In this document: in pieces, positions 18,664 to 29,192 of the stretch
Numbering within the stretch: position 1 is the first letter of the stretch
Layout: every line of letters starts with the position of its first letter
DNA from: an uncultured Alphaproteobacteria bacterium
Lineage (GTDB): Bacteria; Pseudomonadota; Alphaproteobacteria; Rhizobiales; Aestuariivirgaceae
NCBI GenBank assembly: GCA_937872985.1
Contig: CALMUW010000086.1
Span: forward strand, 23,306-87,305
Length of the DNA stretch: 64,000 nt
Direction: 5' to 3'
Notes under the pieces: generated by a model
The model's database searches: none
Seen by the model: only the letters and a program-made list of their open reading frames with translations
What the model was told of the DNA's origin: nothing
Translations under genes and position numbers: made by a program

Positions 18664-19770
18664 ATGGGCGCCTATATTCTCAAGCGCCTGCTTCTGATGA
18701 TCCCGACGCTGCTCGGCATCATGCTCATGACCTTCGTGGTCATTCAATTCGTGCCGGGCGGTCCCATCGAGAAGATCATCTCCGACATTCAGGGCACCGG
18801 CCAGGACGCCGCGGGGCGCATCTCCGGCAATACCGGCACCGAGGCGGGAGGCGGAAACCAGGCGGGCGCGGGCAGCGAGGTCACCGGCAAATATCGCGGC
18901 GCGGCGGGGCTTGATCCCGAACTCATCAAGCAGCTCGAAAAGCAGTTTGGCTTCGACAAGCCGCCGGCCACGCGCTTTCTCCTGATGGTGCGGGACTACG
19001 CCACCTTCAATTTCGGCCAGAGCTATTTCCGCGGCCGTCCGGTGGTCGATCTCATCATCGAGAAGATGCCGGTGTCCATCTCGCTCGGCCTGTGGTTGAC
19101 GCTCATCACCTATTTCGTGTCCATTCCCCTGGGCATCGCCAAGGCGGTGCGCGACGGGTCATCCTTTGACATCTGGACCTCGGCGGCGATCATCGTCGGC
19201 TATGCCATACCCGGCTTCATCTTCGCCATCATGCTGGTGGTGGTCTTTGCCGGGGGCAGTTATTTCTCGTGGTTTCCCCTGCGCGGGCTGACCTCGGACA
19301 ATTTCTCGTCCCTGAGCCTCGTCGGCAAAATTCTCGACTATGCCTGGCATCTGGTGTTGCCGCTTACCGCCATGGGCATTTCCAGTTTCGCCACCATGAC
19401 GCTGCTGACCAAGAATTCCTTCCTCGATGAAATCCGCAAGCAATATGTGACGACGGCGCGGGCCAAAGGCCTGACCGAACGTCAGGTGCTCTATGGCCAT
19501 GTCTTCCGCAACGCCATGCTGCTGGTCATCTCCGGTTTTCCGGGAGCCTTCCTGTCCGCCTTCTTTGCCGGCTCGCTGCTGATCGAGACGATCTTCTCGC
19601 TCGACGGCCTGGGCTATCTCATGTTCAAGGCGGCCATCGACCGCGACTATGCTATCGTCTTTGCCAATCTCTACATCATGACGCTCTTCGGCCTCATCGT
19701 GGCGCTGATCAGCGATCTCACCTACACCTGGATCGATCCGCGCATCGATTTTGAATCGCGTGAGGTGTGA
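18664..19770 (+). CDS. yejB: oligopeptide ABC transporter permease YejB
   Basis: 368 aa inner-membrane permease of the binding-protein-dependent transport family. The first helix (LLLMIPTLLGIMLMTFVVIQ) is followed by a periplasmic loop with a Gly/Ala-rich insert near residues 40-75, an insert characteristic of YejB against OppB/DppB. The EAA loop is seen in KQYVTTARAKGLTERQVL near residue 260-275, where the ATPase docks. Its stop overlaps the GTG start of yejE by 4 bases, indicating translational coupling. Confidence 0.94.
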   Translation: MGAYILKRLLLMIPTLLGIMLMTFVVIQFVPGGPIEKIISDIQGTGQDAAGRISGNTGTEAGGGNQAGAGSEVTGKYRGAAGLDPELIKQLEKQFGFDKPPATRFLLMVRDYATFNFGQSYFRGRPVVDLIIEKMPVSISLGLWLTLITYFVSIPLGIAKAVRDGSSFDIWTSAAIIVGYAIPGFIFAIMLVVVFAGGSYFSWFPLRGLTSDNFSSLSLVGKILDYAWHLVLPLTAMGISSFATMTLLTKNSFLDEIRKQYVTTARAKGLTERQVLYGHVFRNAMLLVISGFPGAFLSAFFAGSLLIETIFSLDGLGYLMFKAAIDRDYAIVFANLYIMTLFGLIVALISDLTYTWIDPRIDFESREV

Positions 19771-20875
19771 GGATCGTGGCGCTGTTTCACCTCAGCCGTC
19801 TGAACCAGAAGCGCTGGAGCCTGTTCACGCGCCATCGCCGGGGCTTCTGGTCGCTGTGGATTTTCATCGCCTTGACCGTCTTGTCCTGGCTGGCGCCGGT
19901 CATCGCCAATGACCGGCCCATTCTTGCCTCCTACAAGGGCGAGCTTTTGTTTCCCACCCTTGTCGATTACCCGGAGGCAAAATTCGGCGGCTTCCTGGCC
20001 CAGACCGATTATCGCAATCCTCTGAACACGGATGAAATTGCCGCCAATGGCTGGCTGATCTGGCCGCCCATCCGCTATTCCTATGACACGGTGAACCTGG
20101 AACTGCCGCGGCCGGCGCCGTCGCCGCCTGCCTTCAAGCTGACCCGGGAGGAGGTCTGCGCCAAGTATCCGCAAGGGGGGGCTGACCCGCAATGCGTGGC
20201 GGGCAACATGAACTGGCTCGGCACCGACGATCAGGGCCGCGATGTGGTGGCGCGGCTGATCTGGGGCTTCCGCCTGTCGGTCACCTTCGGGCTTATCCTG
20301 GCGCTGCTGTCGTCCATCATCGGCGTGGCGGCGGGCGCGGTGCAGGGTTATTTCGGCGGCTGGACCGATCTTCTGTTCCAGCGTTTCATCGACATCTGGT
20401 CGTCCATGCCGACGCTTTACCTGCTCATCATCCTGTCGGCCTTCATCACGCCGAACTTCTGGCTGCTGCTGTTGATCCTGGTGCTGTTCTCATGGACCTC
20501 ACTCGTCGGCGTGGTGCGCGCCGAATTCCTCCGGGCACGGAATTTTGAATATGTGCGCGCCGCCAAGGCGCTGGGCCTGTCCGACACGAAGATCATGATC
20601 AAGCACCTTCTGCCCAATGCCGTGGTTTCCACCATCACCTTCCTGCCCTTCATCGTCTCGGCCTCGGTGACCACCCTGACGGCGCTGGATTTCCTCGGTT
20701 TCGGCCTGCCGCCGGGCTCGCCGTCGCTGGGCGAGCTTCTGGCCCAGGGCAAGAACAACCTGCAGGCGCCCTGGCTCGGCATCACCGGCTTTCTCGTCAC
20801 CTCGGTCATGCTCACCCTTCTCGTCTTCATCGGCGAGGCGGTGCGCGATGCCCTTGATCCCCGGAAGACCTTCAC

Positions 20876-20879
<4 letters not shown>
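19767..20879 (+). CDS. yejE: oligopeptide ABC transporter permease YejE
   Basis: 370 aa second permease of the importer. It has the OppC-type N-terminal domain with a hydrophobic segment at about residues 30-50, then the long periplasmic section containing NPLNTDEIAANGWLIWPP typical of YejE, and NWLGTDDQGRDVVARLIWG before the transmembrane core. The EAA loop is FEYVRAAKALGLSDTKIM. GTG at 19767 overlaps the yejB stop; a second GTG at 19776 is possible. Its own stop overlaps the yejF start in an ATGA. Confidence 0.94.
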
Positions 20880-22500
<1,621 letters not shown>

Positions 22501-22504
<4 letters not shown>

Positions 22505-23448
22505 GCGCGTTCCTCATCGTTGCCCCCACCTGGCCTGCCGATGTCTGGCGCACGGCCATGGCGGAGGCCGCTCCCGACCACGACATCAGGGTCTGGCCGG
22601 AGGTTGGCGCGGTGGCGGACATTCACTATGTCGGGGCCTGGCTGCCCCCGGCCCATGCGCTGGCTGGCCTGCCCCATCTCAAGGTGATCTTTTCACTGGG
22701 TGCCGGGGTTGATGCCATTCTGCGCGATGACACCCTGCCCCGGGATGTTCCGCTGGTGCGGGTCAATGATGCCGACCTCACCATGCGCATGGGCGAATAC
22801 ATCATGCTCCATGTGTTGCTGCATCACCGCCAGCAGCGACGGCTCGATGAAAACCAGCGCAACAAGGTGTGGGACAGTTTTGCCACCCATGCCGCGAGCG
22901 ACTTGCGCATTGGCGTGATGGGCTTGGGGGTTCTGGGGGCCGATGCGGCCCGCAAGCTCGCGGTCATGGGCTTTCCCGTGGCCGGCTGGAGCCGCACGCG
23001 CAAGGACATTCCCGGCATCGAGAGTTTTGCCGGGCCGGATGAGTTCGACGGCTTTCTGGCGCGCAGCGATGTGCTGGTGTCGCTTTTGCCCGCCACGCCG
23101 GAGACCACGGGCATCATTAATCATGGCATGCTGCGCAAGCTGGCGCGCACCGGCCCCTTTGGCGCGCCCATTCTGATCAATGCCGGGCGCGGCCGCCAGC
23201 AGGTGGAGGCCGACATCCTGCGGGCACTCGACGACGGCACCCTCCATGGCGCGAGCCTTGATGTTTTCCAGACGGAACCGCTGCCCAAGGAGTCGCCCCT
23301 GTGGAGCCATCCGAAGGTCATCGTGACCCCGCATGCGGCAGCGGACTCCGATCCCGCCGCGATCTGCCGCTACATCGCGGGGCAGATGGCGCGTTTTGAA
23401 CGCGGCGCGGAATTGCAGAATGTGGTGGACCGGAGCCGCGGCTATTAG
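22501..23448 (+). CDS. ghrA: glyoxylate/hydroxypyruvate reductase A (D-2-hydroxyacid dehydrogenase)
   Basis: 315 aa NAD(P)H-dependent reductase of glyoxylate and hydroxypyruvate. The Rossmann motif is MGLGVLGADAARKLAVMG near residues 140-157; catalytic Arg lies in NAGRGRQQVE and catalytic His in TPHAAADSD near residue 278, all typical of GhrA. The ATG overlaps the yejF stop by 4 bases, so the gene is translated as the last cistron of the peptide importer operon, an association without an obvious metabolic reason. The TAG stop coincides with the left edge of repeat copy A. Confidence 0.92.
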
Positions 23449-23561
23449 CGCAACTGACGATCAAATCGGAACGATTTGAGAGAGAAAAAGTTGCGCCAAC
23501 ATATTGATTTTCGAGCAACTTATCGGCGGCAGTTGATTCCAACTGACCGCCGGTTGCTCTA
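23446..23561 (+). repeat. structured intergenic repeat, copy A
   Basis: The element fills the whole gap between ghrA and the convergent C40 peptidase gene. It forms two hairpins. The first has outer stem GCGCAACT/AGTTGCGC (23448-23455 with 23489-23496) and inner stem TCAAATCG/CGATTTGA with a GAA loop. The second has outer stem GAGCAAC/GTTGCTC and inner stem GGCGG-CAGTTG/CAACTG-A-CCGCC with apex ATTC. It starts in the TAG stop of ghrA and ends in CTA, which is the stop codon of the gene on the other strand. Copy B is nearly identical (two substitutions and one indel); copy C shares only the frame of the second hairpin. Confidence 0.9.
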
Positions 23562-24401
23562 GAGCCGCTTGACGGATGTGACCGGCTTGCCGGAAGCGGC
23601 GATGCGCTTGACCGCCTCGGCCAGCGGCTCGCTTGCGACCAGCATGTGGTGGCCGTTGGCATGGAGCAGCATGGTCGCGTCGGTCATGATGCCGACATGG
23701 CCATCCCAGAAGACGAGATCGCCGCGCTGCAGACCCGTGCGGTCATTCTGCGGCAGGCTGCGGCCCAATTCCTTCTCCTGCATGTCGCTGTCGCGCGGGG
23801 CGCGTTTGCCGCAAGACTGCAGCGCCACCTGCACCAGCCCTGAACAGTCAAGGCCATGGACGGTCTTGCCGCCCCAGAGATAGGGCGTGCCGAGGAACTG
23901 TTCCGCCACCGCCACGAAGTCGTGGTGATGTTCCGTGAGCGGACGAAGGTGCGCCGAAAAAACATAACCGCCGCTGGCCAGCGCGGCATAGGCACCGTCG
24001 GTGCCGGTTACCGTCACCCCGGCATTGAGCGGCAGGAAGCGGTGCGGCGTGGTCTTGAGGTTGGCCTGGGGATAAATGAGCGTCGCGGGCACGGCGACAT
24101 GATGGGTGGGCGCCAGCGCCACGGGTGCGAGAGCGGCCACCGGCACATGCCCGACATAACCATCGCGCGTCAACTGGGCCCAGGCAAAACCGTCCTTCAC
24201 CGCGAAGACCTGCAACGTCTCACCGAAGAGAGCTTCGGTCAACTGCATGGCGTCGGCTTGCGGTTCCTTTCGCAGCGGTGCGGCAAAGACCTTCACCTGC
24301 ATGGTGACGCCGGGTTCAAAACGGGCGGCCGCCACCCTGCCCTTCAGGCGCGCATCAGCAAGGTCGGCGCGGGCCGCATGAAGCCGTGGGTCCAGCGCCA
24401 T
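23559..24401 (-). CDS. C40 family (NlpC/P60) cell-wall peptidase
   Basis: 280 aa. Residues 30-150 resemble paired bacterial SH3-like wall-binding domains (WAQLTRDGYVGHVPVAAL, then a second repeat ending GGYVFSAHLRP). The C-terminal NlpC/P60 domain has its catalytic Cys in LDCSGLVQVAL (residue 186) and His in DGHVGIMTD (residue 235), with a polar HANGHH segment after it. Such enzymes cut D-Glu to diamino acid bonds in peptidoglycan stem peptides. No signal peptide is visible, so it may act in the cytoplasm on recycled muropeptides. It follows the MarR gene by 2 bases in a three-gene unit with an aminopeptidase. The TAG stop is provided by the end of repeat A. Confidence 0.9.
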   Translation of the reverse strand: MALDPRLHAARADLADARLKGRVAAARFEPGVTMQVKVFAAPLRKEPQADAMQLTEALFGETLQVFAVKDGFAWAQLTRDGYVGHVPVAALAPVALAPTHHVAVPATLIYPQANLKTTPHRFLPLNAGVTVTGTDGAYAALASGGYVFSAHLRPLTEHHHDFVAVAEQFLGTPYLWGGKTVHGLDCSGLVQVALQSCGKRAPRDSDMQEKELGRSLPQNDRTGLQRGDLVFWDGHVGIMTDATMLLHANGHHMLVASEPLAEAVKRIAASGKPVTSVKRL

Positions 24402-24403
24402 GG

Positions 24404-24757
24404 TCAGCGTCCCTTCCGGCTTTCGGCGGCGGCGAGATCGCCCAGCCGTTCGAGATAGAGGGCGCCTTCCACCGTGCGCTGGATCAGCACATTGCGCCGG
24501 TCGCTCTCGTCGCGACGGCGGTTGACCAGGCGGTGCTTGCCCATGGAGTCCAAGGCGCGGGTGATGACGGGCTTGGTCACCCTGAGGCGGGTTGCGAGAT
24601 CGCGCACCGTGTGCGGCGGCGGATCGAGATAGATGGTGAGCAGGATGGTCATCTGGCGCAGCGACAGATCGGGGGCATCATCCAGCACCTGGCGCAGCGA
24701 TACCGCGTGCCACAATTCCAGTGCTCGTCCGGGGGTGAGACCGTCGCCCAGGGCCAT
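24404..24757 (-). CDS. MarR family winged-helix transcriptional regulator
   Basis: 117 aa, somewhat short for MarR proteins. The winged helix is at about residues 32-95: LSLRQMTILLTIYLDPPP, the recognition region LATRLRVTKPVITRALD, and a wing rich in Arg/Asp (RRRDESDRRN). The C-terminal dimerisation helix is short. It lies between the M17 aminopeptidase and the C40 peptidase on the same strand, so it probably controls this cluster or itself. The ligand is unknown. Confidence 0.85.
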   Translation of the reverse strand: MALGDGLTPGRALELWHAVSLRQVLDDAPDLSLRQMTILLTIYLDPPPHTVRDLATRLRVTKPVITRALDSMGKHRLVNRRRDESDRRNVLIQRTVEGALYLERLGDLAAAESRKGR

Positions 24758-24784
24758 GTCTCCAGCCTTCGTTTCGGATCCGGT

Positions 24785-26200
24785 TCAATTGTGCCGCGAA
24801 GTCCGCCGGGCCGCAACCACCTTGCCGTGGCGTTCCCGCAAGAGGGTGAACAGGGCGCGAATGGCCTGGGCCTCGCCGCCCATGGGCCGCCCCGGCCTGG
24901 CCTTGGGCACCCAGGCATAGAGGTCGAAGTGCACGAAGGACCGGGCCCGTTCGACGAAGCGGCGCAGGAAGAGCGCGGCCTGGATCGACCCGGCAAAACC
25001 CGCCGTGCCGTTGTTGTTCATGTCGGCCACGGGGCTGTCGTAAAGCGCATCATAGGGCCGCCACAGGGGAAGCCGCCACAGGGGATCATTCTGGGCCGCG
25101 GCATGGCGGGCGATGGCGGCGGCGAGGTCGTCGTCATCGGTGTAGAAGGGCGGCAGGTCCGGCCCCAGGGCAACGCGCGCCGCGCCGGTGAGGGTTGCCA
25201 TGTTGATGAGCAGGTCGGGCTTTTCCTCGTCGGCCAGGGCCAGTGCCTCGCACAGGATGAGGCGGCCTTCGGCATCGGTGTTGCCGATCTCGACGGTGAG
25301 GCCCTTGCGCGTCCTGAACACGTCGCCGGGGCGGAAGGCGGCCCCGGAAACGGCGTTTTCCACGGCGGGAATGAGAACGCGGAGCCGCACGGGCAGTTTC
25401 TCCGCCATGACGAGACGGGCGAGACCCAGCACGCTGGCGGCCCCGCCCATGTCCTTTTTCATCAGCGCCATGCCGGCGGCGGGCTTGAGATCAAGGCCGC
25501 CGGAGTCAAAGCACACGCCCTTGCCCACCAGCGTCACCTTCGGATGGCGCGGATTGCCCCAGGTGAGATCGATGAGGCGGGGGGCGCGCGGGCTGGCCTG
25601 ACCCACCACATGAATGAGGGGGAAATTCCTGGCCAAGGCCGCCCCGCGCGTAACGGCGACCCGCGCGCCATGGGCGCGGGCGGTGGCCTTGACCGTGGCT
25701 TCCAGCTCGTCAGGGCCCAGCAGATTGGCGGGCGTGTTGACGAGGTCGCGCACCTGATGGACGGTTTCGGCCATGCGCAACACCAGCGCGCGGTCAACCC
25801 CGGCGGGACAGACCAGTGCCGCCCTGGCGGATTTTGCCGGGCGGAAGGGATCATAGGCATAGGCCTCCAGCAGCCAGGCCAGGGCCACGATTTCCTCCCC
25901 CCCGGCGGCGTCGGCAAACCGATAGGTGCCCGGCGGCAGGGACCACACGAGCTTGCCGAGAGTGAAGGGATCAGCATCAGGCCGGGGCGCGCCCACCAGA
26001 ACCGCCGACACCTTGCCCGAGGCTTCGGCCAGGGGCAGCAGGCTCAGGGGTGCCGCGCTGAACCCTTGCGCCTCGGCCCAGGTCCGGTCACGGGCGGAGA
26101 GCTTGCCTGCCTCCCGGTGCCAGTCATCGGCGGCAATGAGGCGGAGGGATGTGGCCGCGCGGGTGGCAGCGGGCAGAAGAAGCCGGGAAAGGTCGGTCAT
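24785..26200 (-). CDS. leucyl aminopeptidase family protein (M17)
   Basis: 471 aa cytoplasmic two-zinc metallo-aminopeptidase that removes N-terminal residues from peptides. Metal and active-site motifs are VGKGVCFDSGGLDLKP with MKKDMGGA, and NTDAEGRLILCEAL, both in the C-terminal catalytic half as usual. The N-terminal domain is divergent from PepA, placing it in the branch found beside NlpC/P60 peptidases in alphaproteobacteria. It heads the unit aminopeptidase, MarR, C40 peptidase, which together suggest breakdown of imported or recycled cell-wall peptides. It diverges from the TPR lipoprotein across 111 bases. Confidence 0.93.
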   Translation of the reverse strand: MTDLSRLLLPAATRAATSLRLIAADDWHREAGKLSARDRTWAEAQGFSAAPLSLLPLAEASGKVSAVLVGAPRPDADPFTLGKLVWSLPPGTYRFADAAGGEEIVALAWLLEAYAYDPFRPAKSARAALVCPAGVDRALVLRMAETVHQVRDLVNTPANLLGPDELEATVKATARAHGARVAVTRGAALARNFPLIHVVGQASPRAPRLIDLTWGNPRHPKVTLVGKGVCFDSGGLDLKPAAGMALMKKDMGGAASVLGLARLVMAEKLPVRLRVLIPAVENAVSGAAFRPGDVFRTRKGLTVEIGNTDAEGRLILCEALALADEEKPDLLINMATLTGAARVALGPDLPPFYTDDDDLAAAIARHAAAQNDPLWRLPLWRPYDALYDSPVADMNNNGTAGFAGSIQAALFLRRFVERARSFVHFDLYAWVPKARPGRPMGGEAQAIRALFTLLRERHGKVVAARRTSRHN

Positions 26201-26311
26201 GGCGCGTCCATTCAGTCATTATGACGGTCTCGCCGCCCCCGATTAACAGTTTGTTGACCATGAGGCTCACAAGATCGGGCCACTCTATCTCACGATTCCC
26301 CGGAGTTTTCC

Positions 26312-27109
26312 ATGTGTGCCTGTGTCTGCGCTTTTCCCCGGCGGGGTGTCGCGGCCACGATGCTTTTGGTGTCCGCCCTGGCGCTCTCAGCCTGCCAAAG
26401 CCGCACGAGCCAACAGCTCTCCACCGACCCGATGACCACTGCCAGCACCACGGCCCCCTCCCTGTCGGATACGGCCAGGCTCAGTGACCAGTGGCAGAAG
26501 GATCCCGGCAATGTGAAGGTCGGCCTTGCCTATGTGGCCGGCCTGGAAAGGGTTGGCAACAGCCAGCGGCAACTCGAAGTGCTCGGCAGATTGGCCGCAG
26601 CTCATCCCGGAGACGGCACCGTTCAAGCCGCCTATGGCAAGAAGCTTCTGGCAGTGGGCCGGGCAGATCAGGCTGCCACGGTGCTGGAACAGGCTGCCGG
26701 CCAGCCCGGGGCCACCTGGCAAATTCACAACGCCCTGGGCTCGGCCTATGACGACCAGGGCCAATATGCCAAGGCGCAGGAGACCTATGATCGCGCGCTT
26801 GCCATGAGCCCCAGTCAGGTTCAGGTCCTGAACAACATGGGCATGTCGCAGGCCCTGTCCGGCAATCTCAAGGCGGCAGAAGCCACGCTTCGCAAGGCGC
26901 TGGCGCAACCCAACAGCCGCTCCTTCCCCAAGGTGCGCCAGAATCTGGCGCTGGTGGTGGGCTTGCAGGGGCGGTTCGATGAATCGCGCCAGATCGCCAG
27001 CACCGACCTGCCCGCCAATCAGGTGGAGGCCAACCTCGCCTATCTCGAGAAAATGCTGGCCCAGCCCAACACCTGGCAGCAATTGGCCGGCGGCAAAAGC
27101 GACGGCTGA
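26312..27109 (+). CDS. tadD: TPR lipoprotein, TadD-like
   Basis: 265 aa. A signal peptide ends in the lipobox LSACQ (Cys near residue 29), so this is probably an outer-membrane lipoprotein. The rest contains about four tetratricopeptide repeats (WQIHNALGSAYDDQGQYAKA and AQETYDRALAMSPSQVQVLN are readable). In Flp/Tad systems TadD is a TPR lipoprotein needed for pilus assembly. Here the gene is convergent with tadC rather than in line with it, and the link rests on this position plus architecture. The strong bidirectional terminator separates the two. Confidence 0.78.
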   Translation: MCACVCAFPRRGVAATMLLVSALALSACQSRTSQQLSTDPMTTASTTAPSLSDTARLSDQWQKDPGNVKVGLAYVAGLERVGNSQRQLEVLGRLAAAHPGDGTVQAAYGKKLLAVGRADQAATVLEQAAGQPGATWQIHNALGSAYDDQGQYAKAQETYDRALAMSPSQVQVLNNMGMSQALSGNLKAAEATLRKALAQPNSRSFPKVRQNLALVVGLQGRFDESRQIASTDLPANQVEANLAYLEKMLAQPNTWQQLAGGKSDG

Positions 27110-27143
27110 TCCGGCACTCCCGCAGCGGACAATTGCCAAAGAA

Positions 27144-27170
27144 AACGCCGGAGCACGCTCCGGCGTTTTT
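27144..27170. terminator. bidirectional rho-independent terminator between tadD and tadC
   Basis: AACGCCGGAG and CTCCGGCGTT form a perfect 10-base stem with loop CACG (27144-27167). TTT extends on the plus side, and the preceding GAAAA reads as a T-run on the minus strand. It can end both the plus-strand tadD transcript and the minus-strand cpa/tad operon. Confidence 0.88.
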
Positions 27171-27192
27171 CATTTGACGATGGGGATCGCCG

Positions 27193-28167
27193 TTACTGGA
27201 CGTTCATGACCATGATGATGGACGGCCCGAGGATGACCACGAAAATGATGGGGAGAAAGAAGAGGATCATCGGCACCGTGAGTTTGGGCGGAAGCGCCGC
27301 GGCCTTCTTTTCGGCGAACTGCATGCGCACTTCGCGGTTTTCCTGGGCGAGCACGCGCAGCGCGGTGCCGAGCGGCGTCCCGTAGCGTTCGGCCTGGATG
27401 AGCGAGGTGACGACCGAGCGCACCGTGTCGATGTCGACGCGCTTGCCAAGGTTCTCGAAGGCCTTGCGGCGATCCTGCAGGAAGGACAGTTCGGCAACTG
27501 TCAGCGTCAATTCTTCGGACAGCGGCACCGACTGGCGGCCGATCTCGCGGGCCACGCGGGTCATGGCGGGCTCGACGGACATGCCGGACTCAACGCAGAT
27601 GAGCAGCAGGTCGAGGGCGTCGGACCAGGCGCGGCGGATCGACTCCTGACGCTTGGAGATCATGTTCTTCAACACCAGGGCGGGCATATAGAAACCGGCG
27701 ATGAGGCCGCCCATGGCCATGGCGAGACGCGTGGTGGTGGCCACCGGGGTGGTGTAAACAAACGAGGTGTAAAGAAAAACGCCAATGGCCGCGACGATGG
27801 GCACCACCATGCGCACCACCAGATAGGTGAACAGGTGGCTTTCATTGCGCAAGCCCGCCTTGCGCAGGAATTCACGCGAGGTTTCGGCTTCGAAGACCTT
27901 GCGCAGATTGAGCACATCGACCAGTTGGCGCGTCACGCCGCTCTTCTTGCTGTCACGCAGCTTTGCTTCACTGCCCGCCGCCAGAGCCGCCTTTTGCGCG
28001 GCGCGCAGGCGATCACGTTCCTGGGTGACGCCCTTGATGCGGCTGTTGAGCTTGTCGCTCTGGAACATGGGCATGGCGAGCGTGAGAACTGTGGCGAAGG
28101 TCGCCACGGCCACCAGCAGGGTGACGGCGGTTTCCATCTTCATCAGTTCACTGATCAGGCCCATCAT
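27193..28167 (-). CDS. tadC: Flp pilus assembly platform protein TadC (type II secretion F family)
   Basis: 324 aa inner-membrane protein of the GspF/TadC class. There is an N-terminal helix (VTLLVAVATFATVLTLAMP), a pair of central helices near residues 115-160, a cytoplasmic T2SSF domain (ESGMSVEPAMTRVAREIGRQ near residue 190) and a C-terminal helix ending FVVILGPSIIMVM. With TadB it forms the platform on which the CpaF ATPase acts. Last gene of the minus-strand pilus operon, 9 bases after tadB. Confidence 0.93.
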   Translation of the reverse strand: MMGLISELMKMETAVTLLVAVATFATVLTLAMPMFQSDKLNSRIKGVTQERDRLRAAQKAALAAGSEAKLRDSKKSGVTRQLVDVLNLRKVFEAETSREFLRKAGLRNESHLFTYLVVRMVVPIVAAIGVFLYTSFVYTTPVATTTRLAMAMGGLIAGFYMPALVLKNMISKRQESIRRAWSDALDLLLICVESGMSVEPAMTRVAREIGRQSVPLSEELTLTVAELSFLQDRRKAFENLGKRVDIDTVRSVVTSLIQAERYGTPLGTALRVLAQENREVRMQFAEKKAAALPPKLTVPMILFFLPIIFVVILGPSIIMVMNVQ

Positions 28168-28176
28168 TTCCCCCGG

Positions 28177-29166
28177 TCAGAAATCGAAATTGATCATTTT
28201 GCGCATGACCAGAACGCCCATGAGCATCCAGACGCCGCAACCGATCAGGAGCATGTTGCCGATGGAGGTGTTGAACATCGGCGAAAGATAGGTGGGGTTG
28301 AGGAAGGTCATCATCAGCGCGATGAAGAAGGGCAGCGCACCGATGATGGCGGCCGAAGACTTGGCTTCCTGGCTGACCGACTTGATCTTGGCTTTCATCT
28401 TCTTGCGGTCACGCAGCACCTTCGACAGGTTGCCCAGCGCTTCCGACAGGTTGCCGCCGGTCTTGGATTGAATGGCCATGACAATGGCGAGGAAGTTGAC
28501 CTCGGCCAGCGGCATGCGCTCGACCATGCGCTCAATGCCCTGATCGATGGAAATGCCGACGCGCTGGCCTTCCACCACCTCGACAAATTCCGGCCCCACC
28601 GGCGGCCCGGTTTCATTGGCAATGACCTTCATGGCGTCGGACACGGGCAGACCGGCCTTGAGACCACGCACCATCACGTCAATGGCGTCGGCAAAGTCAC
28701 GCAGGAAAATGTCCTGGCGGCGGCGGCGCAGGAACCCCAGAAACCAGCGCGGGAATCCGAGCGAGAAAACAAAGGCCAGACCAGCCGAAAGATAGAGCGG
28801 CAGGCCGAAAATCATGGGCACCAGTGCCATGCCGGCACCCAGAGCGAGGGAAAACAGCCAGAACTGGCGCACCGAAATGTCCAGACCCGACTGGGCAATG
28901 AGCGTGCGCAGCGTGATTTTCTTGCGCTTGCGTTCGCGCTCTTCGATCTGCTTCAGCGATTCCTGAACCTGTTTGCGGCGCTCCTTGCCTTCATCCTGCA
29001 GGCGGCGCGCCCCGCCACTGCTCTTGTTGTTGGCCAGGGCCTTGATACGCTGGTTCTTGGTATCGTTGGCGAACATGGGAAAGAGCACCGCCAGCGCCAC
29101 ACCGCCCACGGCAATGGCCACCATGATGGTGAAGGCCAGATTCTGCATGTCGCCGCCGAAATTCAT
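28177..29166 (-). CDS. tadB: Flp pilus assembly platform protein TadB (type II secretion F family)
   Basis: 329 aa. Same fold as TadC: an N-terminal helix, a charged cytoplasmic section (residues 45-95, rich in Lys/Arg/Glu), two helices near 100-150, the T2SSF domain with GLKAGLPVSDAMKVIANE and QSKTGGNLSEALGNLSKVLR, and C-terminal helices. It is expected to pair with TadC as the inner-membrane platform. It is 26 bases downstream of cpaF. Confidence 0.93.
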   Translation of the reverse strand: MNFGGDMQNLAFTIMVAIAVGGVALAVLFPMFANDTKNQRIKALANNKSSGGARRLQDEGKERRKQVQESLKQIEERERKRKKITLRTLIAQSGLDISVRQFWLFSLALGAGMALVPMIFGLPLYLSAGLAFVFSLGFPRWFLGFLRRRRQDIFLRDFADAIDVMVRGLKAGLPVSDAMKVIANETGPPVGPEFVEVVEGQRVGISIDQGIERMVERMPLAEVNFLAIVMAIQSKTGGNLSEALGNLSKVLRDRKKMKAKIKSVSQEAKSSAAIIGALPFFIALMMTFLNPTYLSPMFNTSIGNMLLIGCGVWMLMGVLVMRKMINFDF

Positions 29167-29192
29167 GAACTCAACTCTCCGAAACTCGCGGT

